In this document: piece by piece, positions 19,937-27,985 of the stretch | Numbering within the stretch: position 1 is the stretch's first letter | How the letters are laid out: each line of letters opens with the position of its first letter | Assembly: GCA_016868055.1 (NCBI GenBank) | Contig: VGHX01000005.1 | Coordinates: 1 to 61,124, forward strand | Direction: 5' to 3' | Length of the DNA: 61,124 nucleotides | Source of the DNA: Betaproteobacteria bacterium | Lineage (GTDB): Bacteria > Pseudomonadota > Gammaproteobacteria > Burkholderiales > Burkholderiaceae_D | Program-made: the position numbers and the translations under genes | The notes under the pieces: model-generated | What the model was told of the DNA's origin: nothing | Database searches by the model: none | What the model saw: only the letters and a program-made list of their open reading frames with translations

Positions 19937-20200
19937 TTACGCCAGCGCCTTGATCGCAGCGGACAAGCGGCTCTTGTGGCGTGCCGCTTTGTTTTTGTGG
20001 ATGATGTTCTTGTCAGCGATACGATCAATCACCGAGACCTGGGATTGAAACGCCTGGGTTGCGCCAGCCTTGTCGCCGGCCTCGATAGCCTTGCGCACCG
20101 CCTTGATAGCAGTACGTAGCGCCGAGCGCTGGCTGGAGTTGTGAGCGTTTTGCTTAACAGCCTGACGGGCGCGCTTACGCGCCTGTGCGGAGTTTGCCAT
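19937..20200 (-). CDS. rpsT: 30S ribosomal protein S20
   Basis: Small-subunit protein S20, which binds helices of 16S rRNA early in assembly. The start is ATG at 20200 ([18 protein letters not shown]), giving 87 residues as in E. coli; the upstream extension is not S20-like. The protein is Lys/Arg-rich and helical, with the conserved [17 protein letters not shown] near the C-terminus. It diverges from murJ, a very common arrangement in proteobacteria. Confidence 0.97.
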   Translation of the reverse strand: MANSAQARKRARQAVKQNAHNSSQRSALRTAIKAVRKAIEAGDKAGATQAFQSQVSVIDRIADKNIIHKNKAARHKSRLSAAIKALA

Positions 20201-20257
20201 GGACGATTCCTGATTGTGGCACAGGCCAAAAGCCGAGCCGAATTTCGAAAAATGCAG

Positions 20258-20287
20258 ATTATAACAAAGCAAGGCCCCGGCAAGCAA
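20258..20287 (-). promoter_or_regulatory. Promoter of rpsT
   Basis: On the minus strand a TTGCTT (20282-20287) is followed after 18 bp by a perfect TATAAT (20258-20263), 58 bp before the start codon. Confidence 0.6.
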
Positions 20288-20379
20288 ACACCAACGTCAC
20301 CCCCGGCTCCGCCGCGCAATTAACGCCGGCGCAGTTTTCAGAATGAAAACGTGGCGCAGGTGCCTCCTTAGTCTGCCGT

Positions 20380-20385
20380 TATAAT
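20380..20385 (+). promoter_or_regulatory. -10 box of murJ, placing initiation at or next to the start codon
   Basis: A perfect TATAAT ends 8 bp before the murJ ATG (20394). Initiation 6-8 bp after the box would begin the transcript at or within a couple of bases of the ATG. No Shine-Dalgarno is present between them. Confidence 0.55.
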
Positions 20386-20393
20386 CAGTCTCC

Positions 20394-21944
20394 ATGAATC
20401 TGCACAGAACGCTCGCCACGGTGTCTGGCATGACGCTGCTGTCACGCATCACTGGCCTGATCCGCGAGTTTCTGATCGCCCGAACGTTCGGTGCCTCGGT
20501 CTACACCGACGCCTTCTTCGTCGCCTTCCGCATCCCGAATTTACTGCGGCGCTTGTTTGCCGAGGGCGCATTTTCACAAGCCTTCGTGCCGATTTTGGCC
20601 GAGTACAAGAACCAGCAGGGCCGGCGAGCTACCCGTGTGCTGGCAGATCAGGTGGCAACCGTGCTGTTCTGGGCCTTACTGCTGACCTCAATCGCCGGCA
20701 TTGTGTTCGCGCCGGCGATTGTGCTGCTGATGGCAAGTGGCTTCGCATCCGACCCGGTGGCGATGTCGCTCTCGACTACCATGACGCGCATCATGTTTCC
20801 CTATATTTTGTTCATGTCACTGGTTGCGCTGGCCGGTGGCATCCTCAACACTTGGCGCGAATTTCGGGTGCCGGCATTCACACCGGTACTGCTGAATCTG
20901 TCATTCATCGCTGCTGCCTTGCTGTTGGCGCCGCTCCTGCCTCAGCCAGTCTATGCGCTTGCGATCGCCGTGTTTATTGGCGGCGTGTTGCAAGTGGGTC
21001 TGCAGATTCCCGCGCTACGCAAAATTGGCATGCTGCCCCATATCAGCGCTAACCCGATGCGTGCTTTACAAGATGAGGGCGTACGCCGCGTGCTCAAGCA
21101 AATGCTGCCGGCGACATTCGCGGTATCGGCGGCCCAGATCAGTCTGATCATCAACACCAATATCGCCTCGCACCTTGAAAACGGGAGCGTCTCGTGGCTA
21201 TCGTATGCCGACCGATTGATGGAGTTACCGACCGGCCTGCTGGGGGTCGCGCTGGGCACTATTTTGTTACCAAGCCTCTCCAAAGCAAACGCGGTGGGCG
21301 ATCTGGCGGAGTACTCAGCGCTCCTTGATTGGGGTCTTCGGCTGTGCTTTCTGTTAGCAATGCCGGCAGCGGTGGCGTTGATGATTCTGTCAGAACCCCT
21401 AACGAGTACGCTTTTTCATTATGGGAAGTTTGATCAAACCTCGGTGACCATGACAGCACGCGCCTTGGTCGCTTACGGTATCGGACTCATGGGACTGATT
21501 TTGGTCAAAATTTTAGCGCCCGGTTTCTACGCCAAACAAGATATACGGACGCCAGTCAAGATCGGCATCGGCGTACTCGTTGCAACGCAGCTGATGAACC
21601 TGATGTTCGTACCTGTCTTGGCGCATGCTGGCTTGGCCCTGTCGATTGGTTTAAGCGCCACTGTGAATGCTGCCCTTCTGTTTTTTATTTTGCGAAAGCG
21701 CGGCATCTACCAGCCGGAGGCTGGTTGGCCGTTATTCATGATCAAATTACTTGGCGCACTGTTGCTGCTGGCTGGCGTAGGTCTGTGGTCTGCCAATAAG
21801 TTTGACTGGATCGCCATGCATGCCACGCCGTGGCTAAGAGTAGGTGCGCTCTGCGGCGTGATTGCGTTATGCGTCAGCATTTACTTTGGCGCGCTGTGGG
21901 CGATGGGGTTTCGGTTGATGGATTTTCGGCGAGAATCGCACTGA
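20394..21944 (+). CDS. murJ: Lipid II flippase MurJ (MviN)
   Basis: Inner-membrane flippase of the MOP superfamily that moves lipid II across the membrane for peptidoglycan synthesis. The 516 residues should form about 14 membrane helices. The N-terminus has the conserved TLLSRITGLIREFLIA, then DAFFVAFRIPNLLRRLFAEGAFSQAFVP, which carries the Arg residues of the central cavity. The start sits just downstream of a -10 box, so the message may be leaderless. A SirB1-like gene follows 22 bp downstream. Confidence 0.97.
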   Translation: MNLHRTLATVSGMTLLSRITGLIREFLIARTFGASVYTDAFFVAFRIPNLLRRLFAEGAFSQAFVPILAEYKNQQGRRATRVLADQVATVLFWALLLTSIAGIVFAPAIVLLMASGFASDPVAMSLSTTMTRIMFPYILFMSLVALAGGILNTWREFRVPAFTPVLLNLSFIAAALLLAPLLPQPVYALAIAVFIGGVLQVGLQIPALRKIGMLPHISANPMRALQDEGVRRVLKQMLPATFAVSAAQISLIINTNIASHLENGSVSWLSYADRLMELPTGLLGVALGTILLPSLSKANAVGDLAEYSALLDWGLRLCFLLAMPAAVALMILSEPLTSTLFHYGKFDQTSVTMTARALVAYGIGLMGLILVKILAPGFYAKQDIRTPVKIGIGVLVATQLMNLMFVPVLAHAGLALSIGLSATVNAALLFFILRKRGIYQPEAGWPLFMIKLLGALLLLAGVGLWSANKFDWIAMHATPWLRVGALCGVIALCVSIYFGALWAMGFRLMDFRRESH

Positions 21945-21966
21945 GTCGCGTCAGATCGGCTAAGCC

Positions 21967-22803
21967 ATGATTAATGCACTCGATTATTTCGCGTCACTCA
22001 TTCAAGAGGAAGAACATATTCCCTTGTTCGAAGCCGCGCTCAGTATCGGTCAGGATGACGATCCTCAGCTTGATCTTAGCGCCTGCATGCTTCAGATCGA
22101 TAAATTTGCGGCGCAGCTGCGGCGGCGATTACCGGCTGATATCGCGCCCATTCCTAAACTTCGCTTGCTCAACAATTTTTTTTATCAAGAGCTCGGTTTT
22201 GCCGGGAATTTAAATGACTACTACAACCCGGAAAACAGCTACCTTCACAAAGTTCTTATCACGCGCCGCGGCATCCCGATTTCGCTTGCCGTAATTTACA
22301 TGGAGCTGGCGCAGCAAATAGGCTTGGCCGTAAAGGGCGTCTCATTCCCCGGGCACTTCCTGATGAAGCTATCTGTGAAAAATGGCGACATTATTCTGGA
22401 CCCTTTTAATGGCAATAGTCTGTCGCGCGAAGAAATCGAAGACCGGCTGGAGCCATTTTTCATCAACGGCCGTGGCCCAAATGATCCACCGGTGGCGAGC
22501 TATCTGGCAGAGGCCTCTGCAACGACTATCTTGACCCGCATGCTTCGAAATCTGAAAGCCTTGTTTGCAGAGCATCCACACTGGCAGCAGTTTTTGAACG
22601 TGCAGCAGCGATTAGTGATGCTACTGCCCGACGAGGTGAGTGAGCGGCGCGATCGCGGCTTGGCCTATGCCAACCTCGACTGCCCGCAAGCCGCCCTCGA
22701 GGATCTTGAAGCCTATCTCGCTCAATGCCCGCAAGCCTCTGACGCTGACCTCCTACGTCAGCAACTACCCGAGCTGCGCGCAGCATCACGCCGTCTTAAT
22801 TAG
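21967..22803 (+). CDS. SirB1/transglutaminase-like protein with TPR tail
   Basis: A 278-residue cytosolic protein of the SirB1 family. The N-terminal two-thirds have a transglutaminase-like fold (LNNFFYQELGFAGNLNDYYNPENSYLHKVLITRRGIPISLAVIY) with the GVSFPGHFLMK segment; the catalytic Cys of true transglutaminases is not seen in it. The C-terminal third has tetratricopeptide-like helices (RDRGLAYANLDCPQAALEDLEAYL). The family is linked by genome context to murJ and rRNA genes in proteobacteria, but its role is unknown. It runs into the convergent uup gene: the coding ends overlap by 8 bp, inside a hairpin. Confidence 0.85.
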   Translation: MINALDYFASLIQEEEHIPLFEAALSIGQDDDPQLDLSACMLQIDKFAAQLRRRLPADIAPIPKLRLLNNFFYQELGFAGNLNDYYNPENSYLHKVLITRRGIPISLAVIYMELAQQIGLAVKGVSFPGHFLMKLSVKNGDIILDPFNGNSLSREEIEDRLEPFFINGRGPNDPPVASYLAEASATTILTRMLRNLKALFAEHPHWQQFLNVQQRLVMLLPDEVSERRDRGLAYANLDCPQAALEDLEAYLAQCPQASDADLLRQQLPELRAASRRLN

Positions 22804-22809
22804 ACGGCG
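22789..22809. terminator. Hairpin holding the stop codons of both convergent genes
   Basis: CGCCGTCT and AGACGGCG form a perfect 8-bp stem around the loop TAATT. The uup stop (TAA on the minus strand, 22796-22798) and the SirB1-like stop (TAG, 22801-22803) both lie at the loop. It has the place and GC-rich stem of a bidirectional terminator but no T-run. Confidence 0.55.
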
Positions 22810-24817
22810 CGCGCGATGCGATCGCCTCCCATCGCTCCAGCGCCTGCAACAACAAGGTATCAATCTCTGCGTAGCGCTGGTTCAGTTGCTGCGCCTCCGA
22901 CGGCGCCTGCCGGTACAACGAAGGATCTGCCAGACGCGCGGTAATCGCGTTCTGCTCATTCTCGAGCTGCTCTATCAGCTGGGGTAACTGCTCCAGCTCT
23001 CTTTGCTCTTTAAATGACAGTTTTTTCGGCTTGGCCAGTGGCGTCGCGCCTTGGGGCACGGTACCAAAGGCGTCAGGGGTGCTAGCCATTGCCGTCATAT
23101 CACCAGCCGCTTGTGATGCATCCGACGGGTGCGAAGCCTGCGATGAAGGCGATGAAGACGATGATGGAGAAGAGCGCGCGGGCTGCCGAGTCGTCGACTT
23201 CTTCGGCTCGACCACTGAGCCGGGTGCTCGTACACGCTCCCAATCGCTATAACCGCCGATATATTCGCGCCAAATACCCTCACCCTCTGCCACAAACACC
23301 TGGGTCACGACATTATCGAGAAACACGCGATCATGGCTGACCAAGAAAACAGTCCCAGCGTAATCCTCAAGCAATTGCTCAAGTAATTCCAGGGTATCGA
23401 TATCCAGGTCGTTGGTCGGCTCATCCAGTACCAACACATTGGCCGGCTTTGCGAACAGCCGCGCCAGCAACAAGCGGTTGCGCTCACCCCCTGATAACGA
23501 TTTCACAGGCGAGCGAGCGCGCTCGGGAGCGAACAGAAAATCTCCCAGGTAGGTCATCACATGCTTGCGATCGCCGTTGATCTCCACCCAGTCACTGCCC
23601 GGTGAAATCGTATCGGCAAGTGACGCTTCTTCATTCAGCTGCTCGCGCATCTGATCAAAATAAGCGATTTGCAAACGACTTCCCTGGCGCAGCGTACCGG
23701 CATCAGGTTGTTGTTCACCCAGAATCAGCCGCAGCAGCGTCGTCTTTCCCGCACCGTTTACGCCAATCAAACCGATCTTGTCACCACGCAGAATCGTGGC
23801 GCTGAAGTCTCTGACAATGACACGGTCAGCGAAGGCCTTGCGCACATCAATCAGCTCGGCGACCAGCTTGCCAGATTGCTCGCCGGCAGACAGTGCCAGC
23901 TTGACCTGGCCTTGCTGCTCGCGCCGACGCGAGCGCTCCAGACGCAACGATTGAAGCCGTCGTACTCGACCCTCGTTGCGGGTACGACGAGCCTCAACGC
24001 CCCCACGTATCCACACTTCTTCTTGCGCTAAAAACTTATCGAACTTGGCGTTCTCGATATCTTCAACCGCCAACTGATCTACCTTGCGACGCTGATAAGC
24101 GCTGAAGTTACCCTCATAGGACTGTAAATGCCCGCGATCAAGCTCAACGATACGGGTGGCGACATGATCGAGAAAACTACGATCATGAGTAATGAACAAC
24201 AGGCTGCCTCGAAACTCACGGAGTAGTTCTTCCAGCCACTGTATGGATGAAAAATCCAGATGGTTGGTCGGCTCATCCAATAACAGTACATCTGGTAATG
24301 CTACTAGGGCACGCGCCAAGGCAACACGCTTTTTCATGCCACCGGATAGTGCTGCAATCGAACGCTGACCGTCGAGCTGCAGACGTTGCAAAGTGGTTTC
24401 AATACGGTTAGTGAGATTCCATCCATCCGTGACATCCAGCTCTGCTTGTAGCGTGCTTAGCTGTTCCAGCAGCGCAGCATCATCACCTGTACCAAGCTGT
24501 GCCGTGAGTTGATGATAACGCTCGAGCGCTTGCTTGGTCTGCGCTACACCACCGGCCACCGCATCGAATATCACCGTCTCTTGATCGAACTGGGGCTCTT
24601 GCTCTACATAGGCGATTCGCAAACCTTGCTGCAGCACCAGTAAGCCGTCATCAAGCTTGGCGAGCCCCGCAATCACTTTGAGTAGCGACGATTTTCCAGT
24701 GCCATTACGGCCGATCAAACCGATACGCTCGCCGGCCTCGAGCGAAAACTCGGCACGATCGAGTAGCGCTACATGACCAAACGCGAGCTGCGCATTGCTT
24801 AATGTAATAACTGCCAT
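22796..24817 (-). CDS. uup: ABC-F family ATPase Uup
   Basis: Soluble ATPase with two ABC cassettes and no membrane domain; Uup-type ABC-F proteins act on ribosomes and are linked to transposon precise-excision phenotypes and branched DNA. The ATG at 24817 (MAVITLSNAQLAFG) gives 673 residues; a start six codons upstream is possible. Walker A motifs are GRNGTGKSS and GVNGAGKTT; signatures are LSGGMKKRVALARAL and LSGGERNRLLLARLF. A Ser-rich, low-complexity linker (about residues 535-575) precedes the C-terminal coiled-coil arm (FKEQRELEQLPQLIEQLENE) typical of Uup and absent from other ABC-F members. Confidence 0.92.
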   Translation of the reverse strand: MAVITLSNAQLAFGHVALLDRAEFSLEAGERIGLIGRNGTGKSSLLKVIAGLAKLDDGLLVLQQGLRIAYVEQEPQFDQETVIFDAVAGGVAQTKQALERYHQLTAQLGTGDDAALLEQLSTLQAELDVTDGWNLTNRIETTLQRLQLDGQRSIAALSGGMKKRVALARALVALPDVLLLDEPTNHLDFSSIQWLEELLREFRGSLLFITHDRSFLDHVATRIVELDRGHLQSYEGNFSAYQRRKVDQLAVEDIENAKFDKFLAQEEVWIRGGVEARRTRNEGRVRRLQSLRLERSRRREQQGQVKLALSAGEQSGKLVAELIDVRKAFADRVIVRDFSATILRGDKIGLIGVNGAGKTTLLRLILGEQQPDAGTLRQGSRLQIAYFDQMREQLNEEASLADTISPGSDWVEINGDRKHVMTYLGDFLFAPERARSPVKSLSGGERNRLLLARLFAKPANVLVLDEPTNDLDIDTLELLEQLLEDYAGTVFLVSHDRVFLDNVVTQVFVAEGEGIWREYIGGYSDWERVRAPGSVVEPKKSTTRQPARSSPSSSSSPSSQASHPSDASQAAGDMTAMASTPDAFGTVPQGATPLAKPKKLSFKEQRELEQLPQLIEQLENEQNAITARLADPSLYRQAPSEAQQLNQRYAEIDTLLLQALERWEAIASRAPSN

Positions 24818-24931
24818 AAAGAGGCGCAGCGCCAAACTTGAGCGCCGGCTAAGTCAATAGATAGTGCATTGTACTGGCAGTGTTCGCCGAGATTAGTCAT
24901 CATCCAACCGCGATCAGACAATCGCCTCAGT

Positions 24932-24937
24932 TATAAT
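24932..24937 (+). promoter_or_regulatory. Candidate -10 box upstream of tRNA-Arg
   Basis: A perfect TATAAT about 105 bp before the tRNA gene, in an otherwise non-coding 220-bp gap. No good -35 box is seen, so the link to the tRNA is tentative. Confidence 0.35.
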
Positions 24938-25040
24938 CCGGCCGGCTTGTCTGAATAACACCGACATCGAGTCGCGCTGCTCACGGCGCTTCATAACAGG
25001 CCCGCCCGGTTGGTTGTGACGTGTTGCGCGCGCTAGTGTC

Positions 25041-25115
25041 CTCGCCGTAGTTCAATGGATAGAACGAGTGCCTCCTAAGCGCTAGATACAGGTTCGATTC
25101 CTGTCGGCGGGACCA
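25041..25115 (+). tRNA. tRNA-Arg, anticodon CCU, with encoded CCA
   Basis: Folds as a complete cloverleaf: acceptor CTCGCCG/CGGCGGG (one T-G pair), D arm GTTC-AATGGATA-GAAC, anticodon stem AGTGC/GCGCT with loop CTCCTAA (anticodon CCT), a 4-base variable loop, T arm ACAGG-TTCGATT-CCTGT, discriminator A and CCA at 25113-25115. It reads the rare Arg codon AGG. It is isolated, about 45 bp before the next protein gene. Confidence 0.96.
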
Positions 25116-25159
25116 TCCATGAATAATCAACGCAACATCACCGCGACCGGAGACAACGC

Positions 25160-27175
25160 ATGAGCGCCGCGCTACATTCGGCTACGATCTTCTCCAGTGC
25201 CTTCCTGCTGTTTCTTGTGCAGCCTATTGTGTCTAAACACATCCTGCCTTGGTTTGGCGGATCAGCGGCAGTATGGGCGACCTGCCTGGTTTTTTTTCAG
25301 AGTGCCCTGCTGCTGGGCTACGCTTACGCAGACCGGCTCACGCGGTGGCTCACACCCCGCAAACAAGTATGGCAGCATGCGGCGCTACTGCTGCTGAGTC
25401 TGTTGATGCTGCCAGTGCTAGCCGACGGTAGCTGGCGCCCGACGGGCAGCGAAGATCCTAGCCTGTACATACTGATGCTACTGAGTGCTACGGTAGGCTT
25501 ACCCTACTTGATGCTATCGACCACGGGGCCACTGATACAAGCGTGGGCGGCTAGCGCAGGCCATGGCGCGCAGGTGTATCGGCTGTTCTCACTGTCTAAT
25601 CTCGCATCCCTGCTCGCGTTGCTGAGTTATCCGTTTTTAATCGAGCCGTGGCTGTCTCTGCAATCCCAGTCATTGATCTGGTCGACCGTATACACCGGGT
25701 TCGTGGTCTTGTGCGCGAGCTCTGGCCTGATCCTCAGCCGACAGCACAAGCCTGCTTCCCAGCCTATGAGCCAGGCAGCTGAAGATCCGCCACCGACCGT
25801 CAAGCAACAGGCTGTATGGCTCTCACTTGCTGCATTGAGTGCGTGGCTACTGCTGGCAGTCACCAATCACATCACACAGAATATCGCTGCCATTCCTTTT
25901 TTATGGATATTGCCGCTCACACTGTATCTGCTAAGTTTCGTGCTCTGTTTCGAGAGCGATCGCTGGTACCGGCGTCGCTGGTGGTTGCCGGTAATGGTGG
26001 TCTTGATCTGTACCGCCGCCTACGGATTACAAGATAACAAACTAGGGCTAAATATTGTCTGGGCGATTCCGCTTTATTGCGGCACCTTGTTGGTTGCCAC
26101 CATGTTCTTGCATGGCGAACTCGCCGCGCTCCGTCCGTCGCCGCGTCACCTGACTCGCTTCTATCTTGCGCTATCGCTTGGCGGCGCGATAGGCGGCGCC
26201 TTGGTTGGCTTATTAGCACCACGTGTATTACCCGCCTACTACGAGCTGGGCATTGGTTTAGTGCTGACAGGTTTGTTAGCCGCCTGGATCATGCGAGACA
26301 GAAAAATCACGCTTGCGATTGGTATGCTACTGGGAGCGTTTTGTGCGCTGATGCTATGGCGACAGGTACAAGCCGACCTCAACTCCGCGCATCTGATGAC
26401 CCGTAATTTTTATGGACGTCTACTGGTACGCGATATCCCTTCCGCTACGCCTACCATCACGGTGCGACGTCTGCTACACGGCGCCATCTTGCACGGCGAA
26501 GAGTATTTGTCTGGCCCGAACCGCAACAAGCCCACCACCTACTATGGCATCAGCTCGGGTATCGGTCGCTTGCTTGCCGTACCGGATACGATTGGTCAGC
26601 GCGTCGTCGGTGTAGTCGGGCTCGGCACCGGCACGCTTGCCGCCTTCGGTGAACACGGCGATCGGTTCCGGTTTTATGACATTGATCCTGCCGTGATTCA
26701 TATTGCGCAAACCGAGTTCGGTTACCTGCGCAATAGCCACGCCGTAATCGAAACCGTGCTCGGCGATGCCAGGCTTAATCTCGAGCGCGAAACACCCAAC
26801 CGGTTTGATGTGCTGGCAATCGATGCGTTCTCAGGTGACTCTATTCCAGTGCATCTGATCACGCGGGAAGCCATGGCGCTTTACCGCAAGCACATGAAAC
26901 CGGACGGCGTGATCGCCTTTCACGTATCTAATCGGTACCTTGCGCTAGCACCTGTTGTCGAGAAACTGGCTGAAGACGCTGGCATGCATGCCATGCTGAT
27001 TTCCGACAATCAGCCCGCCAGCCCTCTCCTCACAACGGATTGGGTACTGGTGGCCAGTACCCGCGAGGCGCTCATGCAACCCTCGCTGCTCAGGGTAGCG
27101 AAAAAACCGCCGATGATCGACGGTCTACGCGCATGGACCGATGACAGCAATAATTTGTTCAAGGTGCTGAAGTAA
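25160..27175 (+). CDS. Membrane protein fused to a spermidine-synthase-like domain
   Basis: A 671-residue two-part protein. About residues 1-390 contain ten or more hydrophobic segments (SAFLLFLVQPIVSKHILPWFGGSAAVWATCLVFFQ is typical of the family). About 410-671 form a Rossmann-type aminopropyltransferase fold: VGVVGLGTGTLAAFGEHGD is the nucleotide-binding loop, YDIDPAVI the acidic strand end, and DAFSGDSIPVHLITREA the conserved region. Members are often annotated as fused MFS/spermidine synthase; most lack proof of polyamine synthesis and the donor substrate is unknown. The last codons begin a series of five degenerate repeats (27143-27307). Confidence 0.85.
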   Translation: MSAALHSATIFSSAFLLFLVQPIVSKHILPWFGGSAAVWATCLVFFQSALLLGYAYADRLTRWLTPRKQVWQHAALLLLSLLMLPVLADGSWRPTGSEDPSLYILMLLSATVGLPYLMLSTTGPLIQAWAASAGHGAQVYRLFSLSNLASLLALLSYPFLIEPWLSLQSQSLIWSTVYTGFVVLCASSGLILSRQHKPASQPMSQAAEDPPPTVKQQAVWLSLAALSAWLLLAVTNHITQNIAAIPFLWILPLTLYLLSFVLCFESDRWYRRRWWLPVMVVLICTAAYGLQDNKLGLNIVWAIPLYCGTLLVATMFLHGELAALRPSPRHLTRFYLALSLGGAIGGALVGLLAPRVLPAYYELGIGLVLTGLLAAWIMRDRKITLAIGMLLGAFCALMLWRQVQADLNSAHLMTRNFYGRLLVRDIPSATPTITVRRLLHGAILHGEEYLSGPNRNKPTTYYGISSGIGRLLAVPDTIGQRVVGVVGLGTGTLAAFGEHGDRFRFYDIDPAVIHIAQTEFGYLRNSHAVIETVLGDARLNLERETPNRFDVLAIDAFSGDSIPVHLITREAMALYRKHMKPDGVIAFHVSNRYLALAPVVEKLAEDAGMHAMLISDNQPASPLLTTDWVLVASTREALMQPSLLRVAKKPPMIDGLRAWTDDSNNLFKVLK

Positions 27176-27307
27176 GGGCAGCAATTGTTTAAGTGCTGGA
27201 GTAAAGACAGGAATAACTTGTTTAAGTGCTGAAGTAATGCAAGCAAGAACTTCTTTTAAGATTCTGAAGTTAGTGAAGCAATAACTTGTTCAAGGTCTTG
27301 AAGACAA
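27143..27307 (+). repeat. Five degenerate tandem copies of the 3' end of the spermidine-synthase fusion gene
   Basis: Unit 1 (27143-27176) is the coding end: the codons for DSNNLFKVLK plus the stop. Four further copies of about 29-36 bp follow at 27177-27205, 27206-27238, 27239-27274 and 27275-27307, each recognisable by a run like AATAACTTGTTTAAG followed by a CTGAAGTAA-like end. Similarity decays unevenly. No hairpin terminator is visible before the convergent cupin gene. Confidence 0.88.
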
Positions 27308-27329
27308 TTGCCTTTACAAAGGTGAATCA

Positions 27330-27821
27330 TCACTTCAGCCTGCGTGGTTTACCGAAGCTGCCCTCTTTGGGAAACAAAAACGTTGTCTTGCTGGGCCCCA
27401 TACCGACGATTTGTACCATCGCACCTTCATCACCCGCAGAGCCATCGTAGTGCACAGCACCTGCTTTGTGGAACATGTAGGTGCCGGTCTTGAGTGGCGT
27501 GGTGGCTTTCGGATCCCAGCTATCGTCAGTGCCCGCGTTCCATGTTCCCTGAACCACAATCACGTGCCTGTCTTCGCCATGAAAATGCGGAGAGCTCATC
27601 ACACCCGGCGGAAAATAGGCGCGGATCACATACATCCCGGGTTTGCTCGGATCACCAAACACGACAGCCATTTTTGCACCCGCGTCTGCCTCTTTCCATT
27701 CGATTTTTTCAGTGGGCATAATCAGAAAATCTGCCTCGCTCGGCGCCGAGAAACTAGGTGCAGTAACCAGCGCCGATGCTAGCAGCAACGGCCGCAGTGA
27801 AACCAAAAAATTTGCGCGCAT
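27330..27821 (-). CDS. Secreted cupin-domain protein
   Basis: A 163-residue protein with a cleavable signal peptide (about residues 1-25, ending SFSA), so it is probably periplasmic. The body is one cupin beta-barrel: HFHGEDRHVIVVQGTW supplies the metal-binding His pair and Glu-type positions of motif 1, and the second motif lies around TYMFHKAGAVHYDGSA. The Cys-free, Lys-rich end suggests nothing further. Substrate unknown. It has its own AT-rich promoter region with a 14-bp palindrome. Confidence 0.82.
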   Translation of the reverse strand: MRANFLVSLRPLLLASALVTAPSFSAPSEADFLIMPTEKIEWKEADAGAKMAVVFGDPSKPGMYVIRAYFPPGVMSSPHFHGEDRHVIVVQGTWNAGTDDSWDPKATTPLKTGTYMFHKAGAVHYDGSAGDEGAMVQIVGMGPSKTTFLFPKEGSFGKPRRLK

Positions 27822-27846
27822 TTGTACCCCCTATTGAAAGTTTTAC

Positions 27847-27860
27847 TAATAAATTTATTA
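27847..27860. promoter_or_regulatory. Perfect 14-bp AT palindrome upstream of the cupin gene
   Basis: TAATAAATTTATTA is its own reverse complement and ends 26 bp before the cupin start codon, within an AT-rich stretch much lower in GC than its surroundings. Candidate operator or promoter element; no regulator gene is adjacent. Confidence 0.4.
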
Positions 27861-27985
27861 CATGATTATGATGGACGATAGCACATGGGGTATTTGGCAA
27901 ATAATGAAAAAACTTTGCCCGGCACAGGCATAATGGCGAAAATCAAAACTCCGCTGCAGCACTTCCATACATAAAAGGAATCCCA

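Noticed and set aside
25041-25115. tRNA as an integration site for a mobile element
   Set aside because: No integrase, no repeated tRNA 3' end and no shift in gene content follow it.
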